From contig JAABRR010000024.1 of assembly GCA_011390785.1 (NCBI GenBank), positions 454 to 64,453 on the forward strand: DNA of 64,000 bases. The letters are read 5' to 3'. Source of the stretch: Sphingobacteriia bacterium. Its GTDB lineage: Bacteria > Bacteroidota > Bacteroidia > Bacteroidales > UBA7960. The notes below the pieces were generated by a model, which made no database searches, was not told the origin of the DNA, and saw only the letters and a list, made by a program, of their open reading frames with translations. The position numbers were made by a program, and so were the translations under genes. Every line of letters begins with the position of its first letter. Positions within the stretch are counted from its first letter, which is position 1. This document shows positions 1 through 7,811 of this stretch, one piece after another.

Positions 1-525
1 GTTGGGTGCCCGTGAAACAAGTATCTGCCCACCTACTGGTGCAACAGGGTAACCTGAAGCCCACATGAAATCACCCTCTGTATTGATACTGGCAACAAAA
101 ATCCCGGCCTGTTCCATGTTTTCGAGGGAAACATCCCCTATAATTATTGAATCAGAAAATACACCCGTGACGATCCATCCGTTATCACGTTGCAAGGCAT
201 TGCTTATCTGGTTATGCCCATTTCCTTCAATTACCTGAGCCCACAGCCACTGATCGAGGCTATCTTTCAATGCCAGTAAACTGGTGCCGGTTTCGTTTCC
301 CTGCAGGCTGTCACCATCAATTACCAGGGTGCCGGTAAAGCTGCCGGTAAGCAAGGTTGTGTTATCATCACCCGGAAACTGCCGGGCATTAAAGAATTCG
401 TAGTCGCCTTCTACCTGGGTAAGGCTTTTTAAACCGATGGCCGGCAAACTTGTGTTTTGAGCAGCAGCCGTGGCAATGCTGAGTACACACAATCCCACCA
501 AAAGAGATTTTAAAATCACATTCAT
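1..525 (-). CDS. Secreted propeller-like repeat protein, C-terminus cut off by window edge
   Basis: The ATG at 525 opens a frame of 175 codons that stays open to base 1, so only the N-terminal part is present. Residues 1-21 form a typical signal peptide (a hydrophobic stretch, then ATAAAQ). The mature part carries two similar segments, TGSFTGTLVIDGDSL and VTGVFSDSIIIGDVSL, each followed by a segment ending near a WLWA or FMWA motif. This is the pattern of SBBP-like/beta-propeller repeats common in exported Bacteroidota proteins. It lies 61 bases downstream of the YD-repeat gene on the same strand, so the two are probably co-transcribed. The function is unknown. A C-terminal sorting domain, if any, would lie outside the window. 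Confidence 0.7.
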   Translation of the reverse strand, partial: MNVILKSLLVGLCVLSIATAAAQNTSLPAIGLKSLTQVEGDYEFFNARQFPGDDNTTLLTGSFTGTLVIDGDSLQGNETGTSLLALKDSLDQWLWAQVIEGNGHNQISNALQRDNGWIVTGVFSDSIIIGDVSLENMEQAGIFVASINTEGDFMWASGYPVAPVGGQILVSRAPN

Positions 526-586
526 GGCTTTGTATTTTTTTAATTTCAGTATAGTCTTTTATTTAGGTAGTCAACTACTTACGCTA

Positions 587-3500
587 TTACTGATCTGCGT
601 AGTTATATTTATGCTCCTGCAGTATTTTTCCTTCATGATCAATAACTCTCTTTAACCTACCAAAACCGTCATACTCGTATTTGGTTGTAAGGCCTCGTGG
701 GTCGGTAATTGATGAGATGCCCAGCATTGGAATATGGGTAAATGATGTTATTAACCCATCATTCACGTGGTTACGTAAACTATTAAAAATTGCTATAAGT
801 TCGCTATCGCTTTTGTTTTGCAAAGACTCTATCGAATAACCCATATTACTTAGTTCATTTACTATCTGGGTATAGTTTATATTTTCAATCTTGGCAATTG
901 GCAGGGTATAATTATAACCCCAGATATAAGCAATATGCTCGTGTATTTCATCCAGGGAGCTACCGTGCATTATATCCTCTTGTATAACTTTCAATGGATT
1001 ATATGTGTCATCGTATAAATACTCCACTTCGCTATACTCAGGTAATTGTATATCGAAATCAGAAATAACTTCACTCCGCTCACTGGTAATTTTATTGATT
1101 CCAAAATTATTGTTATAAAAAACGCCTGTACCATTCTGCATATATATTTGGGTATCACTTCCATTAAATATAATTTTCCCCGTTCTTTTACGAGATACCA
1201 AATCAGGATATACTGGTTGCAATGATTCTGGCACATGATCAAAATCATTCACTCCTGAAAGATAATCCATATAAACCCAGTTTTGCTGCTTTGTTGAATC
1301 TGGCAAAGCATAACTAAAAACTAACTGTGGTTTAAACGGATTGGATGCATTATAATAATAGTCTGAATTCGTTTTAATGAAATCAATTAATATGCTGCCT
1401 TGGTATTTGTATTCAGTTTTTGTCTGTTTTTTTATTACCGAATACCTATTAACATCAATTAATTGATAAATAAGAAGAGAATAAACTGGCTCACAAATAG
1501 TCTTTGCTGACCACAATGATTCACCTGTGAGATTCGGCAGAAACAACCTTTCTGTATAATCTTCTCCATAAATTAGTTCCTTTTCAATTACCTTTTGATA
1601 ATCTCCATCCGGACTATACCTAAACATTTGATATTTATGTAACTTTCCCTCATTAAGATTTGATACCTTCTGTGCTGAATTTTGAACTTTATTAAAAATA
1701 ACATTCTCAGATAAATCTCCACCACCTATAGAATGAGGATTCAAAGAGTTATAAGCTGGATAGTAATGATATACTTCTTTCCCTATGTCATTATCTGCAA
1801 TATCTACGGTTCTAACCGTAATACTTTCGTAACCAACTGTATTTCCTCCATGCCAAAGCATTTCATTAACAGGGCTATTCGAAAAAGAATAACCAGCTCT
1901 AACATCCCAAGTATCAATTCCCCAACATTTAAATTGAGTACCGGGATGGTAAAAATAACTAGCATTATAGAAAATCGGAAAATTATTAATACCCAAAACT
2001 CCGGATGAATTATTAGCTTCATTTAAATATTCAAATACTTTTATTTTCTCAGTATTTGAAGTTATGTCTAAATATTCAATTTTTGCAATCCTTAAACCTC
2101 CTGCTGGTTTTTTAAGCCCATTGCCAATATAATACTCATTTCCTTCATAGGTAAAATTGATGCTGCCCCCGGTAGGATATTTCACATTTTTTAATAGCCC
2201 GAAAAAGGCCCTATTAGGGTTGGGATTTCTATTAGCATTATGATTACCAAAAACAACAAAATTTATAGTCTCCGCAGATATGGGTCCAGCTGAATTTTGC
2301 TCTCCATTATTAAAACCCCAATAATCAGTGCTAAATGAATTTGTAGGAGGTAAATTTTCTGGGTAATAGTAATCAAATCTGTATGAAATGGTTGTTTCAT
2401 CCCCACTATAATCGTATCCACAAATAGATAGAGAATCAAGAAACATACGCTTTGTCTGATACGTTTCAAATGCTGGATGTGAAACTATTGTACTCACCTT
2501 AAAATCCTTATTATAAAAATCTATTTTTCTCTTCTTTATTTTAACACTATTAACAATACGACCAATCTCGATCTTATCTAATCTGACGCCTGTAATGCCA
2601 TACGTATTGTTTTCATACATATCTTCCCTATCTTGCACATAATAAAAATCAATATATTTATCATTCCATTCAATACTTTGCAATTTTTTCACATCATAAA
2701 TCATCTTGGTAATATTGGGGAGTGCAGGTGTGGTTTGATGTGAAATTGGTGGGTATCCTGAATAAACTTTACTATAATTTCTTATTTCTCTAGTTTCATG
2801 CATACTATCGTCTAAGAAATTAAAGACTATCTTATCACTAACCCCATTTCTTGCCACTTCAGTAAGATGCCATGCGGATCTGTAAGTATAAGGATCTGCA
2901 ATATCCGTAAGCTTTGATACATTTATATTTTCAATGGCATTATTAATAAATCCGAATCTATAAACATTACCCTTTGGTCCATAAATAATAAAGCCTTCAA
3001 TATCATTGTCCACAACTATACAATCTATTGTTAACGGATCATCATTCTGCATAATAACTTTATGATTGTGTTCATCTTTTATTATATAAAAACTACCAGA
3101 AAACCCTAAAAAATTGTAACTAAATTTATCATAACTCATATCTTTTTTAGGCAATAAATCAAAATTATCGCCGAATCTACTAGCTAAAAACCTATTCCAG
3201 GATTCCACTCCAGATGAAAATTCAGCAAAAGCATAGTTTTGAATTTTCGCATAAAAATCGCCTTTATTATTCAAAGTATAATAAGGCTCGATAGTGCCTG
3301 ATAGATCACTATGAGATAAATAATCCCAAATACCAAAAGCATCTTCTTCATCAGGTCTTTGATTTATCACCCTACTTATGCTACCCCCAACGTTTAGGGA
3401 CCACCCCAAACCAACATCCCCTGCAACTTCATTAACCATTATTCCATTTGAAGAGTAAATAATTTCTACTGAAATTGCTTCTATATCAGAATCAACTACG

Positions 3501-3754
3501 GTCAGTTCAATGGGTAAATTTGATCTACCATTGTAATGACCTTCTGGCATATCAGAAATTCTTTGCAAACTACCAATCGAGGGTGACGGGGGTATAACGC
3601 TTAGTAAAAAGTCATTATAGGTATTAATGTCACCTTCATTTTTAATGGTAACTGAATCTTTAAATAGATTTTCATAACCACTCAAAGCATTCAAAAGGTT
3701 TACATTTAATACGAAGTAAATAAATAAAACCAATTTGGTAAATTTCAAATACAT
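587..3754 (-). CDS. Large secreted YD-repeat (RHS-like) protein
   Basis: A protein of about 1055 residues. The frame also has a GTG two codons upstream (3760), but the ATG at 3754 gives a clean signal peptide (MYLKFTKLVLFIYFVLN, cleaved near LLNA). The N-terminal region contains a VGLGWSLNVGG segment, typical of SpvB/RHS-type shell proteins. The last 40 residues hold one classical YD repeat (TDPRGLTTKYEYDGFGRL) and then the protein stops. There is no long RHS core, no PxxxxDPxG-like cleavage motif and no variable toxin tip. That makes it a member of the Bacteroidota secreted family ending at the first YD repeat rather than a polymorphic toxin. Its role is unknown; surface exposure is inferred. 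Local codon use looks more AT-rich than in the genes to the right. Confidence 0.75.
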   Translation of the reverse strand: MYLKFTKLVLFIYFVLNVNLLNALSGYENLFKDSVTIKNEGDINTYNDFLLSVIPPSPSIGSLQRISDMPEGHYNGRSNLPIELTVVDSDIEAISVEIIYSSNGIMVNEVAGDVGLGWSLNVGGSISRVINQRPDEEDAFGIWDYLSHSDLSGTIEPYYTLNNKGDFYAKIQNYAFAEFSSGVESWNRFLASRFGDNFDLLPKKDMSYDKFSYNFLGFSGSFYIIKDEHNHKVIMQNDDPLTIDCIVVDNDIEGFIIYGPKGNVYRFGFINNAIENINVSKLTDIADPYTYRSAWHLTEVARNGVSDKIVFNFLDDSMHETREIRNYSKVYSGYPPISHQTTPALPNITKMIYDVKKLQSIEWNDKYIDFYYVQDREDMYENNTYGITGVRLDKIEIGRIVNSVKIKKRKIDFYNKDFKVSTIVSHPAFETYQTKRMFLDSLSICGYDYSGDETTISYRFDYYYPENLPPTNSFSTDYWGFNNGEQNSAGPISAETINFVVFGNHNANRNPNPNRAFFGLLKNVKYPTGGSINFTYEGNEYYIGNGLKKPAGGLRIAKIEYLDITSNTEKIKVFEYLNEANNSSGVLGINNFPIFYNASYFYHPGTQFKCWGIDTWDVRAGYSFSNSPVNEMLWHGGNTVGYESITVRTVDIADNDIGKEVYHYYPAYNSLNPHSIGGGDLSENVIFNKVQNSAQKVSNLNEGKLHKYQMFRYSPDGDYQKVIEKELIYGEDYTERLFLPNLTGESLWSAKTICEPVYSLLIYQLIDVNRYSVIKKQTKTEYKYQGSILIDFIKTNSDYYYNASNPFKPQLVFSYALPDSTKQQNWVYMDYLSGVNDFDHVPESLQPVYPDLVSRKRTGKIIFNGSDTQIYMQNGTGVFYNNNFGINKITSERSEVISDFDIQLPEYSEVEYLYDDTYNPLKVIQEDIMHGSSLDEIHEHIAYIWGYNYTLPIAKIENINYTQIVNELSNMGYSIESLQNKSDSELIAIFNSLRNHVNDGLITSFTHIPMLGISSITDPRGLTTKYEYDGFGRLKRVIDHEGKILQEHKYNYADQ

Positions 3755-4114
3755 TTTCACTTTATATTAATTATTGTACATTCAATTCCACAAATAGCCT
3801 ACAAAACAAAAAAAAAAAACGATATATCCTAACAAATTACTTCTTAATTGTATATTTATATTCATTCTAAATAAGCACGAATATTATATATTGTTATAAA
3901 TATATTTAGATCTAAACAGATTCTAATGAATCCATATAAAGACAATATGATCGGAAGATTTAGGATGTATAGGTTAGTAATTTTTATTAAAGCGTCGTTT
4001 TTAAAATTTACAATAGACCAATTAAGCGTCGATTAACTAAAAATAGAATAATGTTATCAAAATGGAGTATTTGTCTTTCCATTTAAAATCAATTTGTTAA
4101 ATTTCCCCAATTTC
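3755..4114. other. AT-rich divergent intergenic region
   Basis: About 360 bases between the YD-repeat gene (minus) and the BlaI-type gene (plus). It is strongly AT-rich with A runs (for example near 3807-3818). It contains no convincing ORF, no RNA gene and no strong hairpin. It must hold the minus-strand promoter, but no clear TAnnTTTG box could be assigned. The plus-strand promoter and operators start at 4115 and are listed separately. Confidence 0.5.
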
Positions 4115-4145
4115 TTGCATTACGAAATATTTCGTATTACTTTAG
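4115..4145 (+). promoter_or_regulatory. Putative promoter of the BlaI-type repressor gene
   Basis: A TTG at 4115-4117 (-33 position) is followed after 20 bases by TACTTTAG at 4138-4145, a one-mismatch match to the Bacteroidota -7 box TAnnTTTG. Transcription would start near 4152, giving a very short leader before the ATG at 4165. The first operator dyad lies between the two boxes and the second covers the predicted start. This layout is what autorepression would need. The promoter call is inferred from consensus only. Confidence 0.45.
4121..4136. promoter_or_regulatory. Operator dyad 1 (perfect 16-bp palindrome)
   Basis: TACGAAATATTTCGTA is a perfect palindrome. It sits in the spacer of the predicted promoter and shares its outer half-sites TACGAA/TTCGTA with a second dyad centred exactly 26 bp downstream. 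BlaI/MecI repressors are known to bind paired short dyads in their own promoters, so these are the natural binding sites for the adjacent regulator. Confidence 0.65.
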
Positions 4146-4146
4146 C

Positions 4147-4162
4147 TACGAAAATATTCGTA
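4147..4162. promoter_or_regulatory. Operator dyad 2 (TACGAA-N4-TTCGTA)
   Basis: TACGAAAATATTCGTA keeps the same six-base arms as dyad 1 with a non-palindromic four-base centre. It ends two bases before the ATG of the BlaI-type gene, so a bound repressor would block the predicted transcription start and the start codon region. Confidence 0.65.
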
Positions 4163-4164
4163 CT

Positions 4165-4548
4165 ATGAATTCATCAAAGAAATACACACCAACTGAAAGC
4201 GAACTCGAAATTCTGCAGATACTGTGGAACAAAGGCGAAGCCACCGTAAGAGATGTACACGATGAACTGGAAAAGGTGAAAGATACCGGCTATACCACCA
4301 CCCTTAAAATGATGCAGATCATGACAGAAAAGGGTGTTGTTGAGCGCGATACAACCACCCGCACCCATGTTTACAAACCGTTGTTCAGCCGTGAGCTGGC
4401 CCAGAAAAACTTCCTGAAAAAAATGCTGAACGGACTTTTTAAAGGTTCGGAAACCCGCCTGGCAATGGGTGCGCTGGATCAAAAAAAACCATCAGAACAG
4501 GAAATCAAAGAAATTAAAGATTTCTTAAAACAATTTGAAGAACAATAA
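4165..4548 (+). CDS. BlaI/MecI/CopY-family transcriptional repressor
   Basis: 127 residues, the normal length of this family. The N-terminal winged helix (about residues 7-80) shows the family pattern TESELEILQILWNKGEATV followed by DVHDEL and TTTLKMMQIMTEKGVV. The C-terminal helices (about 85-127) would form the dimer domain. The family represses its own operon and is inactivated by proteolysis triggered by a membrane M56 peptidase. Here that partner starts 2 bases after the stop codon (4550), so the two form a classical repressor/peptidase pair. Two tandem dyads just upstream are its likely operators. The signal and any genes regulated beyond this operon are unknown; the absence of a beta-lactamase nearby argues against a simple resistance role. 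Confidence 0.9.
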   Translation: MNSSKKYTPTESELEILQILWNKGEATVRDVHDELEKVKDTGYTTTLKMMQIMTEKGVVERDTTTRTHVYKPLFSRELAQKNFLKKMLNGLFKGSETRLAMGALDQKKPSEQEIKEIKDFLKQFEEQ

Positions 4549-4549
4549 C

Positions 4550-6343
4550 ATGAGCATTATCCAATACATCCCCGATCCCGTAATAAATGCTCTGGTTTGG
4601 AGTATTTTACATTCGGTTTGGCAAATAGCCATTATTGCCTTTTTATGGAGGGTTTCGCTGTTATATGCACGGAAGGCTCCTGCAGCAGTGCGCCAGAATA
4701 TCAGTCTTTTTGCTTTGCTCACTATTCCTGTAATATTTGTGATTACCTTTTTTAAGCAGCACAGCATATATAGCAATGTGCAAAAGATCAGCTATGTAGA
4801 ATTCAACATCCAAGGTTTTGAAGCCGTTGAACCCACAGCAGCCTGGTACATGTTACCTAAAGAAAATACCGGGTTTTCGTCCTTTTTTGATGCACATGCT
4901 TTCACCATCTTCTGGCTTTATTGGGTGGGCATTGCGTTGATATCGGTTTGGTTTATCCTATCTTACACCAAATTATTACAGATCAGAAAAAAAGACCTTT
5001 CCCCTACCCCACCCCAATGGAAAGATGCTCTTGTCGCGTCTGCCAGAAAGTTGGGAACAGTTTCGTCTTATCCATTATTTCTTTCGCCCAACATTACAGT
5101 GCCGGCAGTTATTGGTTTTTTTAAACCCTTAGTGCTTATTCCCCTTGGGCTGGCATCATCTCTTACCATGGAGGAAGTGGAAAACATTCTGCTACACGAG
5201 TTTTATCATATTAAGTGTAAAGACCATTATGTAAATGCGCTTCAATATGCTTTCGAGATTTTGTTTTTCTACCATCCTTTTACCTGGTGGATATCGAAAA
5301 CACTTAGAGCCCAACGCGAAGAAAAAGTGGATGAATGGGTAGTAGCACAGACTGAAAATCCGCTTCAATACGCACAAACCTTATTATCGTTGGAAGAAAA
5401 ACGCCGCAATCATCTTAGGGCGGTTTTGGCAGCCACATCAAACAAAAATTCTCTATTATTACGTATTAAAAATATCATGAACATGAAAACAAGAAAATTT
5501 AATTCCGGACAAAAGATTGCTGCATTACTGGTCATTTCACTGGCCATTGTATCTCTTGCATGGGCAAATCCACCGGCCTTTCTGGCTTTTGCCCCACCTG
5601 ATGAACCCCAGGTTGAAACCGTTAGCGAAACCACCCCGGCAGCGGTTACCCAAAACCCTGCCCCTGTTCAGGCGCCCCCATCTAACCCACCCCCTGCTCC
5701 ACCGGCAGAGCCCATCGACGAAAATCAGGAACCCAGCAACATTGTTCTACAAAACGGAGCAATAGTAAATTGGGATGATCTTTCTGATGAAGACAAGGAA
5801 GAGATAAGGTTAGCAATTACTGAGGCCCGCATTGCCATGCAGGAAGCGATGCACGAAATCCGTACCGAGCTTAATTCTGAAGAGATGAAGCAGGAAATGG
5901 CCAAGGTTCGTGAAGAAATCAGTCAGGCAATGGATGAAGTAAACCGTGAATTTCGAAGTGATGAGTTTAAAGAAGAGATGAGACAGGTACGTGAAGAAAT
6001 CAAGGAGGCACTGAGAGAAGTGAACCAGGACTTAAACAGCGAAGAGTTTAAAAAAGATATGGAAGAAGCCAGAAGAGAAATTCGGAACGCTTTAAGAGAA
6101 ATGAACGTTGCTATGGAAGATGAAGAATTCCGGGAAGAAATGAACCAGATTTCGATAGAACTGCAAAAAGCCCTTGGTGAATTAGACAGCGTTGACTGGT
6201 CAGGCGTTGGCAATGAGCTCAATTTTCTTATACAGGAAATAGGCAGTGTGGTGGGTGTTGCTTTGGAAGAAACCTTCAAAAATCTGGATCTGAACCTATT
6301 AATTGAAGAGGCAGAAAACGAGGAACAACAGAAACAGGAATAA
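4550..6343 (+). CDS. M56-family (BlaR1-like) membrane metallopeptidase with periodic C-terminal tail
   Basis: 597 residues from the ATG at 4550. A TTG at 4535 overlapping the repressor is possible but less likely. The N-terminal third holds several membrane segments. The zinc motif HEFYH lies at about residue 216, and REEKVDEW further on matches the third-ligand region of M56 peptidases. After another membrane segment (near ALLVISLAIVSLAW) comes a Pro/Ala-rich linker and then a highly charged helical tail built from four 27-residue repeats. The penicillin-binding sensor domain of BlaR1/MecR1 is absent, so the stimulus is not a beta-lactam bound in the usual way. Known M56 partners lead to cleavage of the BlaI-type repressor; that role is inferred here from adjacency. 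Confidence 0.88.
   Translation: MSIIQYIPDPVINALVWSILHSVWQIAIIAFLWRVSLLYARKAPAAVRQNISLFALLTIPVIFVITFFKQHSIYSNVQKISYVEFNIQGFEAVEPTAAWYMLPKENTGFSSFFDAHAFTIFWLYWVGIALISVWFILSYTKLLQIRKKDLSPTPPQWKDALVASARKLGTVSSYPLFLSPNITVPAVIGFFKPLVLIPLGLASSLTMEEVENILLHEFYHIKCKDHYVNALQYAFEILFFYHPFTWWISKTLRAQREEKVDEWVVAQTENPLQYAQTLLSLEEKRRNHLRAVLAATSNKNSLLLRIKNIMNMKTRKFNSGQKIAALLVISLAIVSLAWANPPAFLAFAPPDEPQVETVSETTPAAVTQNPAPVQAPPSNPPPAPPAEPIDENQEPSNIVLQNGAIVNWDDLSDEDKEEIRLAITEARIAMQEAMHEIRTELNSEEMKQEMAKVREEISQAMDEVNREFRSDEFKEEMRQVREEIKEALREVNQDLNSEEFKKDMEEARREIRNALREMNVAMEDEEFREEMNQISIELQKALGELDSVDWSGVGNELNFLIQEIGSVVGVALEETFKNLDLNLLIEEAENEEQQKQE
5876..6199 (+). repeat. Four tandem 81-nt (27-residue) coding repeats in the M56 peptidase tail
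   Basis: Units start at 5876, 5957, 6038 and 6119. Each begins S/D-E/D-E-F/M-K/R and carries a conserved core of the form M-x3-R-x-EI-x2-A-x2-E-x-N. The exact spacing of 81 nt, with no frame change, points to tandem duplication followed by divergence. The repeats are Glu/Lys/Arg-rich and should be helical, probably coiled-coil. A less regular related stretch precedes them. Confidence 0.75.
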
Positions 6344-6365
6344 TTGTTATTCATCAGCTTTTTTC

Positions 6366-6396
6366 TTTGCATTATTAGAAATTATGTGTAATTTGG
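6366..6396 (+). promoter_or_regulatory. Putative promoter of the TM2-domain gene
   Basis: TTTG at 6366-6369 is followed after 19 bases by TAATTTGG at 6389-6396, which is one mismatch from TAnnTTTG. It lies in the 100-base gap between the M56 gene and the TM2 gene, suggesting the TM2 gene can be transcribed separately from the repressor operon. Based on consensus only. Confidence 0.4.
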
Positions 6397-6443
6397 CATG
6401 TTAAATAAATAAATGTAACACACAATCAAAAAAGACAAAGCTT

Positions 6444-6863
6444 ATGAAAAAAATTATGTTTTTTGCCATTTTCGCTTTTGCAGGTTTATTTCTGTCGCAG
6501 GCTTCGGCCAACAGTTATCAGTTAAATGATGCTGCCGTAGATCAAATGTTTGCACAAGCTGAAGTAGTAGATTTTTTTGCTGTTGAAACCATGGCTCCAT
6601 TGGCTGAATCAGGATATGCCAGCAATGCGCAGTTTGTTGACGACAAAGATCCGCTGATCGCTTTCCTGCTTAGTTGGTTTTTGGGTTACCTCGGGATTCA
6701 CCGTGCCTACCTGGGAACTTCAACAGGTACCATTGTTGGGTATATTCTTACCCTTGGCGGATGCGGTATTGTGGCAACCATCGACTGGATTATGCTGCTT
6801 ATCGGGTTGGTTAACAATGATATAAGCCAGTACATAGATAACCCCAAATTCTTTATGTGGTAG
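6444..6863 (+). CDS. TM2-domain membrane protein with signal peptide
   Basis: 139 residues. Residues 1-22 are a signal peptide ending SQASA. The C-terminal half (about 68-125) is a TM2 domain: DPLIAFLLSWFLGYLGIHRA, a Gly-rich turn with YLGTSTG, and a second helix with the DW motif (ATIDWIMLLIGL). TM2 proteins insert two helices in the membrane; their role in bacteria is poorly known. The gene follows the M56 peptidase by 100 bases but appears to have its own promoter, and it ends at a strong hairpin shared with the convergent gene. Function not assigned. Confidence 0.85.
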   Translation: MKKIMFFAIFAFAGLFLSQASANSYQLNDAAVDQMFAQAEVVDFFAVETMAPLAESGYASNAQFVDDKDPLIAFLLSWFLGYLGIHRAYLGTSTGTIVGYILTLGGCGIVATIDWIMLLIGLVNNDISQYIDNPKFFMW

Positions 6864-6882
6864 TTTTCTAAAAACAAAAATT

Positions 6883-6915
6883 AAAAAATCCTGTATTGCT
6901 ACAGGATTTTTTTTT
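6883..6915. terminator. Bidirectional intrinsic terminator
   Basis: A 13-bp perfect stem (AAAAAATCCTGTA at 6883-6895 with its complement at 6900-6912), a TTGC loop and flanking A/T runs. It serves the TM2 gene on the plus strand and the convergent operon that ends at 6914 on the minus strand. Confidence 0.85.
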
Positions 6916-7807
6916 ACCACAACGTTTCAAAATAAGACTTCTGGTCAGTGCTCAACTGCTCATTTTTTTTCAAAAATCCGGCAAACTCCTTTTGTAATTC
7001 AGCAACCAGGTCTGGTTGCCCCATCTCTTTCAAAATTGTTTTATGGTAATAGCGAAAGATAAGGTTGGCAGGATACTGATCTGTAAGCCATTGGGCATGC
7101 TCCAATGCTTTTTCATGGTTGTTTTCAGGTTCCATATAAATTCTCATCAGAAAATAATGAGCTTCTGCTTTTACAAGGGTATCGGAGCCCATGGCCGCCA
7201 TTTTTAGATAATCCAGCCCGGTTTCCATGTTTCCGGATGGATAAATTAAAGGATAAAGAGCCAGAAAAGGATATCGCTTTTTCCCGTAATCAGCCAGGTA
7301 ATTATACAACCCAGATGTTAAATATAACGGGGAATGCTGACTTTCCCTGCCCAGAGAATACTCAATTAGTCGCAACGATCGGTTCAAATGCCGCAACGAC
7401 CTGAAATAATCTCCGTTCATAACATCCAGTCGGGCTTTAAAGGCCAGGGTATTGATCATAAAGAACAGATCGTTGTCATCAGGATTTGAAACATCTGTAA
7501 GCGGCTCAAGAAAATTCTCAGCTTTTTTTAAGGCTTCGTAATATTCTTCTTTGTATTGATGTTGATCAGAGCTACTGACGATTTGCCACCAGAAATAATT
7601 GGCCCTTACAAAATGGGGTAAGTAATGGTCTGGATATTCCTTCTCTAGTTGCGAAATAAGGGAATCTGCATCATGAAACTGAAAATGATAGAGGTATTGC
7701 ATGGCAGTAATGGATTCCGGAAAGGGAGAAGCAGCTTTAGCATTTTGGTATCCCAGGCTAACCCAAACCCCAAATAAAGCGCCAACCAAAACCTTCACAT
7801 ATCTCAT
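6914..7807 (-). CDS. Exported helical-repeat (TPR-like) protein, last gene of the envelope operon
   Basis: 297 residues from the ATG at 7807, chosen because it gives a clean signal peptide (MRYVKVLVGALFGVWVSLG, cleaved near NAKA) and starts 4 bases after the previous stop. ATGs at 7822 and 7828 would only add a short leader overlapping that gene. The mature protein is alpha-helical with TPR-like stretches (for example HEKALEHAQWLTDQYPANLI). It has an aromatic-rich segment about midway (LTSGLYNYLADYGKKRYPF). No enzyme motif was seen. The position at the end of a run of tightly spaced exported/membrane proteins suggests a periplasmic partner of that group. Function unknown. Confidence 0.75.
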   Translation of the reverse strand: MRYVKVLVGALFGVWVSLGYQNAKAASPFPESITAMQYLYHFQFHDADSLISQLEKEYPDHYLPHFVRANYFWWQIVSSSDQHQYKEEYYEALKKAENFLEPLTDVSNPDDNDLFFMINTLAFKARLDVMNGDYFRSLRHLNRSLRLIEYSLGRESQHSPLYLTSGLYNYLADYGKKRYPFLALYPLIYPSGNMETGLDYLKMAAMGSDTLVKAEAHYFLMRIYMEPENNHEKALEHAQWLTDQYPANLIFRYYHKTILKEMGQPDLVAELQKEFAGFLKKNEQLSTDQKSYFETLW

Positions 7808-7811
7808 ACAA

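Noticed and set aside
587-3754. RHS polymorphic toxin with immunity gene
   Set aside because: No long YD core, no self-cleavage motif, no toxin tip and no small immunity-like gene downstream.
4550-6343. BlaR1/MecR1 beta-lactam receptor
   Set aside because: The M56 peptidase has no penicillin-binding sensor domain and no beta-lactamase gene is nearby.
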